Positions 5,759-12,658 of a DNA stretch of 12,658 nt are shown here, in pieces. The stretch covers positions 1 to 12,658 of the forward strand of contig JAGCRI010000137.1 in assembly GCA_017964755.1 (NCBI GenBank), in the 5' to 3' direction. How positions within the stretch are numbered: position 1 is the stretch's first letter; each line of letters starts with the position of its first letter. The translations under genes were made by a program, and so were the position numbers. The notes below the pieces were generated by a model. The model had not been told where the DNA came from, ran no database searches, and saw only the letters and a program-made list of their open reading frames with translations. Origin of the DNA: Bacteroidales bacterium. GTDB lineage: Bacteria; Bacteroidota; Bacteroidia; Bacteroidales; WCHB1-69.

Positions 5759-7396
5759 ATGGAAATATCATTAACAGCGATTTATATCTCATTGGCGGTC
5801 ATGCTCATTGGCTTCTATGTCGGGCTTTGGACGGTTTTCAAGAAGGCCGGTCGTGCTCCGTGGCACGCCCTCATCCCGTTGTACAACATTTGGGCTTGGC
5901 TGCGCGTTATCGGGCGCCCATGGTGGTGGCTGCTCCTTTTCCTGATGCCCGCCATCGCCGTTTTTATGTTTTTCCTCATGATTTGGAAGACAATACGCCT
6001 TTTCGGCAAGACAAGCTATCTTCCATTGATTTTAGGCACGGCTTTCTTTTTTGTCTATCTTCCTTACCTTGGTATTTCCGAAAAGGAGGTTTTCACACCA
6101 TATAGCCAGCTGCCGAAATTCAAGAAGAGTTCCGCTCGCGAATGGGGCGATGCCATTATTTTTGCTGTCGCCGCCGCATACCTGATTCGCACTTTCATGG
6201 TCGAATTTTATGCTATACCGACTTCTTCAATGGAAAGCTCACTTATGGTCGGCGACTATTTGGCGGTCGGCAAGATGGATTATTGGGCGCGGCTGCCGAT
6301 GACGCCAATTGCGGTCCCGTTTGTCCACCATACAATACCGGGTACCAAGATGGTGAAATCGTATGTGGAATGGATTAAATTCCCGTATCTCAAAGCCCAT
6401 GCATTCCGCCAGATAGAACGCGGTGATGTTGTCGTTTTCAACTATCCTGATGGGGATACGGTCGCCATTGAACGTCAGAATGAAAGTTATTATGCCATTG
6501 TCCGCGAGTTCGAGACACTTTTCAATCCGGAGGCAGCGGAGCCCGAACGCTATCAGGTGCTCGCCCGCTATGGACAGAACTTTGTGATGAATATGCAGGC
6601 TAAATATCCTGGCAAATATTATCAGGGGAAGGGACGCGATGTCGTTAAAAAAGAGTATCATGTTGTGGCTCGGCCGGTTGATAAGCGCGAAAACTATGTG
6701 AAACGCTGTGTGGCTGTTGCAGGTGATAAACTGCAAATTATTGATGGCCAGCTTTATATAAATGACAAGCCAGCAGATAACCCTACAAGGATGCAGTTCT
6801 CTTATCTTGTCTCCGACCCGTTGCATGTCGGGCTTACTTCAAAAAAACGAAAGGAACTTGATATTAATGAGGAGGATTGCTACCAGCTCGGCGACGGCAA
6901 AAGCATTTATATGCTGAACAACTCGCAGGTTGAGCGTATAGAAAAATTGGGAATGGAGGTCGTGAAGCGTGTTGAGGAGGCGGGTGAATATAGTAGCGAC
7001 ATATTCCCACACGATGCACGCTATGCATGGAACAAGGATAATTTCGGACCTTTCACCATTCCTGCAAAAGGTGTTACTGTCCCGATAAATGATTCTACTA
7101 TAGTCCTTTATGATAAGATAATTGAGAATTATGAGTTGAATACTGTGGAGAAAAAAGATGGAAAGATATATATTAATGGCGTTGAATCGGATAGCTATAC
7201 TTTCAAGATGGACTATTATTTCATGATGGGCGACAACCGCCACAACTCTGCCGACTCCCGCTTCTGGGGCGTGGTGCCCGAAAATCATGTGGTGGGCAAG
7301 GCTCTCTTTGTCTGGCTTTCTATCGACAAATTCAAAGAGTTTGGTGAAAATAAAATCCGTTTTGACAGGATGTTTAAGTCCATTGGTAAAAAGTAA
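5759..7396 (+). CDS. lepB: Signal peptidase I with N-terminal DUF5684-like membrane domain
   Basis: This 545-residue inner-membrane serine protease (family S26) cleaves signal peptides from exported proteins, with its active site in the periplasm. Residues about 5-105 form a multi-helix membrane domain with the AGRAPWHALIPLYNIW and GRPWWWLLLFL pattern of DUF5684. A further membrane-anchoring helix (130-150) precedes the protease. The catalytic boxes are clear: IPTSSMESSLMVGD with nucleophile Ser157; RGDVVVFNYP (221-230); YVKRCVAVAGD with general base Lys315; and MMGDNRHNSADSRFWG (489-504). The stretches between boxes C and D (about 80 residues) and D and E (about 165) explain why it is longer than E. 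coli LepB (324 residues). All catalytic residues are present, so it should be active. It has its own promoter and is followed 17 nt later by a lipoprotein gene and then ostA, suggesting an envelope operon. Confidence 0.95.
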   Translation: MEISLTAIYISLAVMLIGFYVGLWTVFKKAGRAPWHALIPLYNIWAWLRVIGRPWWWLLLFLMPAIAVFMFFLMIWKTIRLFGKTSYLPLILGTAFFFVYLPYLGISEKEVFTPYSQLPKFKKSSAREWGDAIIFAVAAAYLIRTFMVEFYAIPTSSMESSLMVGDYLAVGKMDYWARLPMTPIAVPFVHHTIPGTKMVKSYVEWIKFPYLKAHAFRQIERGDVVVFNYPDGDTVAIERQNESYYAIVREFETLFNPEAAEPERYQVLARYGQNFVMNMQAKYPGKYYQGKGRDVVKKEYHVVARPVDKRENYVKRCVAVAGDKLQIIDGQLYINDKPADNPTRMQFSYLVSDPLHVGLTSKKRKELDINEEDCYQLGDGKSIYMLNNSQVERIEKLGMEVVKRVEEAGEYSSDIFPHDARYAWNKDNFGPFTIPAKGVTVPINDSTIVLYDKIIENYELNTVEKKDGKIYINGVESDSYTFKMDYYFMMGDNRHNSADSRFWGVVPENHVVGKALFVWLSIDKFKEFGENKIRFDRMFKSIGKK

Positions 7397-7413
7397 TTGT
7401 CAATAAATTGATT

Positions 7414-8073
7414 ATGAAAATATTACGTCTTTTCACATATATTTTGCCGCTATTTGTTCTCATCTCCTCATGCTCAAGAACAAAAACAGAATATTATCCT
7501 GACGGTACTGTGAAGTCTGTTATCCATTACAAAGGCGGAAAAGAGAACGGCTTGATGACATACTATCGTTCTGATGGCGGCAAAGCTCTTGAAGTGATGA
7601 TGAAAGACGGAAAGAAGGATGGTAAGCTCACGCGCTGGTACCTGAACGGTGCAATTGAGGACATCTCATATTATAAAAATGACTCTTTACACGGTCCACA
7701 ATCTTTGTATGATATGCAGGGACACCCCACTTTATACATAGAATATTCGAACGGAAAGAAAAACGGAGCCTATAGGTCGTGGCATCAGAATGAAATGGTC
7801 AAAGAGGAGGGCGGTTTCAAGAATGATTTGTATGACGGCGATTGGGAGTATTACGATAATCGCGGCGTTCTCGTCGGTGAGGCGCATTTCTCCGCAGGGG
7901 CGGGCGAACAGACTGCCTACGACTCTTTCGGCAACCTGCTTCGTGTTACAACATATTCCCACAACCTTAAAAATGGTGCTGAGAAATATTATAACGGGGC
8001 AGGGGAGGTTGTGAAAACCATAACTTATAAGGATGATAGGATAGTTTCAATTGACACTCTTTCAATAGATTAA
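7414..8073 (+). CDS. Lipoprotein built of MORN-variant (YwqK-like) repeats
   Basis: The ATG at 7414 gives a 219-residue lipoprotein: signal peptide with the lipobox LISSC and lipidated Cys20. A TTG at 7408 in the same frame is not needed. The mature protein, from about residue 25 to 210, is a run of roughly eight repeats of 22-24 residues, each with the pattern Tyr-Tyr-x-(Asp/Asn)-Gly, a beta strand, and a Lys-Asn-Gly or Lys-Asp-Gly turn. Examples are EYYPDGTVKSVIHYKGGKENG-like units at about 26-46 and WEYYDNRGVLVGEAHF at about 144-159. These are MORN_2 repeats, often labelled 'YwqK family antitoxin' by automated pipelines, but no toxin is adjacent and that name should not be taken as function. 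It lies between lepB and ostA, 1 nt from the latter, so it is co-transcribed and probably periplasmic. Its role is unknown. Confidence 0.85.
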   Translation: MKILRLFTYILPLFVLISSCSRTKTEYYPDGTVKSVIHYKGGKENGLMTYYRSDGGKALEVMMKDGKKDGKLTRWYLNGAIEDISYYKNDSLHGPQSLYDMQGHPTLYIEYSNGKKNGAYRSWHQNEMVKEEGGFKNDLYDGDWEYYDNRGVLVGEAHFSAGAGEQTAYDSFGNLLRVTTYSHNLKNGAEKYYNGAGEVVKTITYKDDRIVSIDTLSID

Positions 8074-8074
8074 A

Positions 8075-9610
8075 ATGAAATTTTTGGCACGACTGCTTCT
8101 TTTTGTCTTTTTGTCGGTAACCGTTTCAGGCTTGTTTGCCCAAAACCAGTCAAAGAAGGTGAAGTTTCGTGCCGACAGACTCGATTATGACGAGATGCTG
8201 CTGCCTGGTGTTGACCGTTTTATCGGCAATGTGGTCTTCACTCATGGTGAGATTGTGGGCTATTGCGACAGCGCCTATTTCTACCAGTCACAGAATTATG
8301 TGGAGGGCTTCGGAAAAAGAATACGTATTCATATTAATGATTCGGTTACTTTGTATGGACAATATATGACTTACGATGGGGATGCCAAGATCACTACGAT
8401 TTCGCGTGAGGTGGTGCTGCAGGATGCTAATTCCGCCCTCTATACTGACAGCCTTACATACCTTATTGATAAAGAGCATGCTTACTATCTTTCTGGTGGC
8501 AGGATGGTTAGCGAGGATAACGTGCTTACCAGCCGTATAGGCAATTATTATACTGCAATTGATAAAATTGTCTTGAAGGATAGCGTGAAACTTGTGAACA
8601 ACAGTTATAAGATGGATTGCGATTCGTTGGAATATAATACTCAGACAGAGATAGTTACATTTATTTCACGCACCCATCTGCTTTCAGATGAAAACACTAT
8701 TTATACGAATGCCGGCTGGTATGACACCCACTTTGATGTTGCGCAACTCATTGACAGTGTCGAGCTTTTTAATAATACTCAGCACCTTACCGGCGATTCG
8801 GTATATTATGACAAGAACATCAGATTCGGGGTGGGACGCAGCAATATCAAATTGGTTGATACTGAAAAAGATTACGTCCTGACCGGCAATTATGTGGAGC
8901 ATTACGAAACAGGCGGCTTTTCTACGGCTACCGACAGCGCAATGATCATTATCATTGACGGGGAGGATTCTCTGTATATGCACGCCGATACGCTTAAAAT
9001 GCTGTTCGATTCGCTTCAGGAGCCACAGCTTATGCTCGCTTTCAACAAAGTGAAGTTCTTCCGTGAGGATATGCAGGGTGCGTGCGACTCTTTGGCATTC
9101 CATTTCCCTGATTCCGTGATGATTATGTATTATAATCCCGTCTTATGGTCGGCCGAAAACCAGCTCACTGCCGACACAATAATGTTTGCTATGATAGATT
9201 CAAACAATATTGAAGTCTATCTTCTTAAAGCCGGCTTTATAGTCTCCTCGGTGTTTGAAGCTACTGAATTTAATCAGGTTAAAGGTGTTAATATTACTGG
9301 ATATATTGTAAATAAAGAACTTACAAGAGTTGATGTCACGGGTAATGCCGAGTGCCTGTATTATATTCAAGAGGAGGACAGCACTCTTATTGGTGTCAAT
9401 TCTTCTGCAACAAGTGAAATGCGTATCGAGCTGAAAGACAATGAAGTCTCTTCAATTTCGTTTTACAATGATCCGGACGGCACTATTTCTCCTGATGAAA
9501 TTGTTGATGACAAGGACAGACGGCTTAAGGATTTCAGATGGCTTATCAAATACAGGGCTCTCAAGCCTGAAGATATTTTTGTGAATCCAATAGAGAGAAT
9601 AAAGGATTGA
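8075..9610 (+). CDS. OstA/LptA-like periplasmic protein, probable LPS transport component
   Basis: This 511-residue protein has a signal peptide ending GLFA before Gln23. The mature N-terminal part (about 28-200) has the repeating beta strands of the OstA/LptA jelly-roll fold: KVKFRADRLDYDE, a GNVVFTHGEIVGYCDSAYFY segment, EGFGKRIRIHINDSVTLYGQ and repeated 'D.L.Y' strands. Similar strands recur through residue 420, so it may form a long slab. LptA bridges the inner and outer membranes and carries LPS during export; Bacteroidota OstA-like proteins are longer than E. coli LptA (185 residues) and are presumed to act in the same pathway. The ATG is 1 nt after the stop of the MORN lipoprotein, so the two are almost certainly co-transcribed with lepB. 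The family assignment is good; the LPS role is inferred from the family. LptC, LptB and LptD are not in the window. Confidence 0.83.
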   Translation: MKFLARLLLFVFLSVTVSGLFAQNQSKKVKFRADRLDYDEMLLPGVDRFIGNVVFTHGEIVGYCDSAYFYQSQNYVEGFGKRIRIHINDSVTLYGQYMTYDGDAKITTISREVVLQDANSALYTDSLTYLIDKEHAYYLSGGRMVSEDNVLTSRIGNYYTAIDKIVLKDSVKLVNNSYKMDCDSLEYNTQTEIVTFISRTHLLSDENTIYTNAGWYDTHFDVAQLIDSVELFNNTQHLTGDSVYYDKNIRFGVGRSNIKLVDTEKDYVLTGNYVEHYETGGFSTATDSAMIIIIDGEDSLYMHADTLKMLFDSLQEPQLMLAFNKVKFFREDMQGACDSLAFHFPDSVMIMYYNPVLWSAENQLTADTIMFAMIDSNNIEVYLLKAGFIVSSVFEATEFNQVKGVNITGYIVNKELTRVDVTGNAECLYYIQEEDSTLIGVNSSATSEMRIELKDNEVSSISFYNDPDGTISPDEIVDDKDRRLKDFRWLIKYRALKPEDIFVNPIERIKD

Positions 9611-9655
9611 TTATCAATTGATTAATCTTATTATTTTTAAAATTTGCAATAAGTG

Positions 9656-9686
9656 TTGTTGTTTTGAAAAATATTTTATAAATTTG
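9656..9686 (+). promoter_or_regulatory. Bacteroidota-type promoter for recJ
   Basis: TTG (9656-9658) and TAAATTTG (9679-9686) are 20 bp apart, the same spacing as the lepB promoter. A second TTG at 9659-9661 would give 17 bp. Transcription would start near 9693, leaving a leader of about 16 nt before the ATG at 9709. The site lies in the 98-nt gap after the OstA-like gene, so recJ is probably transcribed separately. Confidence 0.65.
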
Positions 9687-9708
9687 CAGGTTGTAATTTT
9701 ACGCTCAG

Positions 9709-11490
9709 ATGAAAAAACGCTGGATTATTAATAAACTTCCCGAACAAAGCGAAATAATTCGCCTGAGCGAACTTTTGAAGATTGAGAAGCCGTTGGCGGC
9801 GTTGTTGCTCAGCCGCGGCATTTCCACTGCCGAACAGGCTGATGAGTTCTTTAATCCCGACATCAGCAAGTTGCATGACCCGTTCCTTATGAAGAATATG
9901 GATAAGGCTGTTGACAGACTTTCAAAAGCCATTATTGACAATGAGAAAATATTGGTTTATGGCGATTATGATGTTGACGGCACTTCGGCAGTATCGTTGG
10001 TCTATTCTTTCCTTAGTGAGGTTATTGGCAAAGATTATAAGAATTACATAGAATATTATATCCCCGACAGATATGCTGAAGGTTATGGGGTTTCGACAAA
10101 CGGTGTGGAATATTGCCGCGACAACGGTTTCACGCTGCTTATAACCCTCGACTGCGGAATCAAGGCCAACGACATGGTTGACCTCGCAAACAGTTACGGC
10201 ATAGATGTCATTATCTGCGACCATCACCTTGCTGATGAGCAGCTTCCTGCTGCGGTTGCCATTTTGGATCCCAAAGTTAACGACTGCCCGTATCCCTACA
10301 AGGAACTTTCGGGGTGCGGTGTCGGTTTCAAGCTGATTCAGGGCTACTGCAAGAAGTTTGGCTTGCCAGACCAGCTCTGGCTGTCGAAAATCGACCTTGT
10401 CGCAATAAGCATAGCTTCTGATATTGTGGCCATAACGGGCGAAAACCGCATTTTGGCATTTTTTGGACTGATAATAATTAACCGCTTCCCGCGTCCGGGC
10501 ATCAAGTCTATAATCGAACAGTCCAATATCAAGGTGCATTATCCGCCAAAGGAAGACACCATCTTCAGCCGCGTGATTTCAATTTCCGATTTGGTGTTTT
10601 ATGTGGGGCCGCGCATAAATGCGGCAGGACGCATGAAAACCGGCAGGGAATCCGTCCGCCTGCTTATCTGCGATGACGAGGACAAGTCTAATGACATCGG
10701 GAAAAATATCAATACCCAGAACGATGTCCGCCGCGACCTTGACCAGAAAGCGACCCACGAAGCCATTGTGATGGTGCAGGATTCTCACGAGTATCAGAAC
10801 AGAAAGAGCATTGTAGTATATAACCCCAACTGGAACAAGGGTATCATCGGTATTGTGGCTTCCCGCCTTGTGGAGAAGTTCTACCGCCCCACAATAGTTA
10901 TGACGCGCTCATCTGACGGACTCATCACGGGTTCGGCACGCTCCATAAAAGAGTTCAATATATATGATGGGATTAACGACTGCGCTGATCTTTTGGAGCA
11001 TTTCGGCGGACACAAATATGCAGCAGGGCTGTCGCTCAAGGAGGAGAACTTGGAACTTTTCATCCAACGTTTCGAAGAGTATGTGAGCGAGCACCTCAAT
11101 GCCGAGTCGTTTATTCCGGAAATCAATGTTGATATGGAGCTCGACTTGTCGGAGATAACGACAGACTTTGTGAAGAATTTGAAACGGTTCGCCCCGTTCG
11201 GCCCCGGCAACCTTGCGCCGGTGTTCCTCTCAAAGAATGTTGTGGAAGAGGGCATGGGGAAGATAGTAGGGGAGAAACATATAAAAATGCGTGTCCTGTA
11301 CCGCAACCGCGCTTCACAGCCGATTGATGCAATAGCCTTCAACCTTAAGGAATATTTTGAGGACATCGCTGCAAAAAAAGACTTTGACATCCTCTATCAT
11401 GTGGAGGAGAACACATGGAACAACAGTACCACTCTCCAGCTGAATGTCAAGGATATAAGAATCTCTAAAGAACAAGCCAATATAGATTGA
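9709..11490 (+). CDS. recJ: Single-stranded-DNA-specific 5'-3' exonuclease RecJ
   Basis: This 593-residue cytoplasmic DHH-family nuclease degrades single-stranded DNA 5' to 3' using Mn or Mg ions, in RecF-pathway recombination, mismatch repair and base excision repair. The motifs appear in order: VYGDYDVDGTSAVSL (83-97), with the metal-binding Asp residues; LDCGIKA (147-153); the signature CDHHLADE (170-177, Asp171-His172-His173); SGCGVGFKL (201-209); GPRINAAGRM (300-309); and the DHHA1 motif GGHKYAAGLSL (433-443). The C-terminal part (about 470-590) fits the OB-fold domain that binds DNA. The length matches full-size bacterial RecJ and all key residues are present. The start is supported by the promoter just upstream. 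It shares no obvious function with its envelope-protein neighbours; 33 nt separate it from the beta-helix gene. Confidence 0.96.
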   Translation: MKKRWIINKLPEQSEIIRLSELLKIEKPLAALLLSRGISTAEQADEFFNPDISKLHDPFLMKNMDKAVDRLSKAIIDNEKILVYGDYDVDGTSAVSLVYSFLSEVIGKDYKNYIEYYIPDRYAEGYGVSTNGVEYCRDNGFTLLITLDCGIKANDMVDLANSYGIDVIICDHHLADEQLPAAVAILDPKVNDCPYPYKELSGCGVGFKLIQGYCKKFGLPDQLWLSKIDLVAISIASDIVAITGENRILAFFGLIIINRFPRPGIKSIIEQSNIKVHYPPKEDTIFSRVISISDLVFYVGPRINAAGRMKTGRESVRLLICDDEDKSNDIGKNINTQNDVRRDLDQKATHEAIVMVQDSHEYQNRKSIVVYNPNWNKGIIGIVASRLVEKFYRPTIVMTRSSDGLITGSARSIKEFNIYDGINDCADLLEHFGGHKYAAGLSLKEENLELFIQRFEEYVSEHLNAESFIPEINVDMELDLSEITTDFVKNLKRFAPFGPGNLAPVFLSKNVVEEGMGKIVGEKHIKMRVLYRNRASQPIDAIAFNLKEYFEDIAAKKDFDILYHVEENTWNNSTTLQLNVKDIRISKEQANID

Positions 11491-11523
11491 AAATTTTGCC
11501 ATTAAAAACTTAAAAAACATATT

Positions 11524-12658
11524 ATGATGAAAAAACTTTTTTTATTTGCCTTTTGTGTTTGTGTGATTTTTTCTGCAAACGCACAGTTTAACAATTTGAA
11601 AAATGCTGCTAAGAATGCGGTTAAAACCGAAACTAAGAAGGCAGTTAACGAAGCCGCTGACAAAGCGAAAAACGATATGAAGAATGATTCGAAAAACAAT
11701 GCGAAACCCAACTCGAATAACAATTCGGGAAAGTCATCGAAAAGTTCTTCAAAAGGCCAGACCTACTACGTGAGCGGCACCACAGGAAGCAACCGTAACG
11801 ACGGAAGCAAGGATGCTCCGCTAAAAAACATCCAGAAGGCTCTTGATATTGCCGAAGCCGGTTCTACTATTCTTGTCGCTGAAGGTAACTACTACGGACT
11901 CCTCAACAGCGGTAACATCGTTATTACAAAACCGGTTAGCATTATTGGTGGTTACAGCAGCGATTTTAAAACACGTAATGTGTTGAAATATAAGACTATG
12001 GTACAGCCGACTTGTGCTTCAAACGGTTCAGCGAGCGGCAATGGTACTATTCAGATTAAGGCTGTGGTCGCCCCGGGTGAGACAGTTCTTATTGACGGTC
12101 TTATTATGGATAGAGGCAATTCAATTGCATATAACCCCAAAGGTGAAGGTCAGCCAAAAGGTGTTGCAAGTGCGAGAATGCAGCCAATAGGCACAGCAGG
12201 TGTCGGTGGCGCAGACCTTAAAGAAGAGTGCCATACAACCGAGACAGCTATGATTTTCCTGGCCGGTGATCACGGTGTGATTAACAATGTGAATGTGGTC
12301 GTCAAAAACTGCGCCTTCATCAACTGCCCTAACTACGGAGTTGTTGGAATGCTCAGAGGCGGCTCACTTACCATTGACAACTGCATATTCGTCAATGTCC
12401 GTATGGCTACCCTCGATGTGCGCGGAGCCGACAAGAGCAGTATCGTGCCTATCACATTTGAAAACAATACTGTAATGTTTGTCTGGACACGTCTGAAAGA
12501 CCTCGGCGATATGGGTTACGGCTATCGTATGATTCCTGGTACTTCAAATACCTTGCGTAACAATATTTTCGGTTGCGCTGTTTTCGCAGGCATCGACAGA
12601 ACACATGTTGACAGCGACAAAAACCTTGAGGCAAAACGCGTGGAAGTTGTTGAGAACA
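11524..12658 (+). CDS. Secreted right-handed beta-helix (DUF1565-like) protein, cut off by the window end
   Basis: An open frame begins at ATG 11524 (a second ATG follows directly at 11527) and stays open for 378 codons to the end of the window. Residues 1-20 are a signal peptide ending SANA before Gln21. Residues 21-79 are low-complexity, rich in Lys, Asn, Ala and Ser, first helix-like (NNLKNAAKNAVKTETKKAV) and then a Ser/Asn/Lys linker. From residue 80, TYYVSGTTGSNRNDGSKDAP, LKNIQKALDIAEAGSTILVA and GNYYG form the usual opening of DUF1565/parallel beta-helix proteins. Later strands (VVVKNCAFINCPNYGVV, LTIDNCIFVN, TFENNTVMF, LRNNIFG) are typical rungs. Such proteins are exported and often bind or cleave polysaccharides, but no catalytic motif can be named here. 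The missing C-terminus would show any sorting domain. No clear promoter is seen in the 33-nt gap after recJ. Confidence 0.8.
   Translation, partial: MMKKLFLFAFCVCVIFSANAQFNNLKNAAKNAVKTETKKAVNEAADKAKNDMKNDSKNNAKPNSNNNSGKSSKSSSKGQTYYVSGTTGSNRNDGSKDAPLKNIQKALDIAEAGSTILVAEGNYYGLLNSGNIVITKPVSIIGGYSSDFKTRNVLKYKTMVQPTCASNGSASGNGTIQIKAVVAPGETVLIDGLIMDRGNSIAYNPKGEGQPKGVASARMQPIGTAGVGGADLKEECHTTETAMIFLAGDHGVINNVNVVVKNCAFINCPNYGVVGMLRGGSLTIDNCIFVNVRMATLDVRGADKSSIVPITFENNTVMFVWTRLKDLGDMGYGYRMIPGTSNTLRNNIFGCAVFAGIDRTHVDSDKNLEAKRVEVVEN

Noticed and set aside
6239..6826. 195-codon open frame on the minus strand opposite lepB
   Set aside because: It lies wholly inside the signal peptidase gene, with no promoter or recognisable domain.
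7470..8040. DNA tandem repeat in the MORN-variant gene
   Set aside because: The repeats are visible only at the protein level; the DNA units are too diverged for a recent tandem expansion.
7414..8073. Antitoxin of a toxin-antitoxin pair (the usual 'YwqK family antitoxin' label for MORN_2 proteins)
   Set aside because: It has a lipoprotein signal, no toxin gene is next to it, and it is locked between lepB and an OstA-like gene.
10881..11390. 169-codon open frame on the minus strand opposite recJ
   Set aside because: It overlaps the conserved DHHA1 region of RecJ and shows no protein-like features of its own.

Overview
The window looks like chromosomal DNA from a member of the Bacteroidota, most likely the order Bacteroidales. 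Three things point there. The gene families are typical of the phylum: a TonB-dependent receptor with a carboxypeptidase-regulatory-like N-terminus, an OstA-like protein, a signal peptidase I fused to a DUF5684-type membrane domain, a FISUMP-domain protein, a TIGR04076 protein and MeaB. Four intergenic sites match the phylum's TAnnTTTG -7 promoter element. Exported proteins carry Gln directly after the predicted signal-peptide cleavage site. I cannot name a genus. No rRNA, tRNA, CRISPR array, transposase or phage gene is visible, and most of the window is ordinary core or envelope gene content.

Layout. Positions 1-46 hold the last 14 codons of what looks like a beta-ketoacyl-ACP synthase, followed by an AT-rich hairpin. 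Then comes a TonB-dependent outer-membrane receptor (92-2398). A small Cys-rich TIGR04076 protein lies on the minus strand (2508-2810). It is transcribed divergently from a tiny Cys-rich lipoprotein (2931-3173), which overlaps the start of meaB (3167-4240), the GTPase chaperone of methylmalonyl-CoA mutase. A secreted FISUMP protein follows (4280-5695). Next is an apparent three-gene operon with its own promoter: signal peptidase I (5759-7396), a lipoprotein made of MORN-variant repeats (7414-8073) and an OstA/LptA-like protein (8075-9610). recJ (9709-11490) has its own promoter. A secreted beta-helix protein begins at 11524 and runs off the right edge.

How the genes work together. Most of the window concerns the cell envelope: an outer-membrane transporter, signal-peptide cleavage, a probable LPS-transport bridge component, lipoproteins and secreted surface proteins. 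meaB (propionate/methylmalonyl-CoA metabolism) and recJ (DNA repair and recombination) are housekeeping genes set among them.

The most striking signal is inside the FISUMP gene. A perfect 40-bp palindrome (4628-4667) and a related, partly decayed palindrome (4806-4837) lie in the same reading frame, and each encodes the peptide TSLQNG. The copies differ at two symmetric base pairs where both arms changed together. This suggests two members of a family of palindromic repeat elements inserted in frame, rather than a duplicated protein segment. The gene also carries a type IX-secretion-like C-terminal-domain fold in its middle, where it could not act as a normal C-terminal sorting signal.
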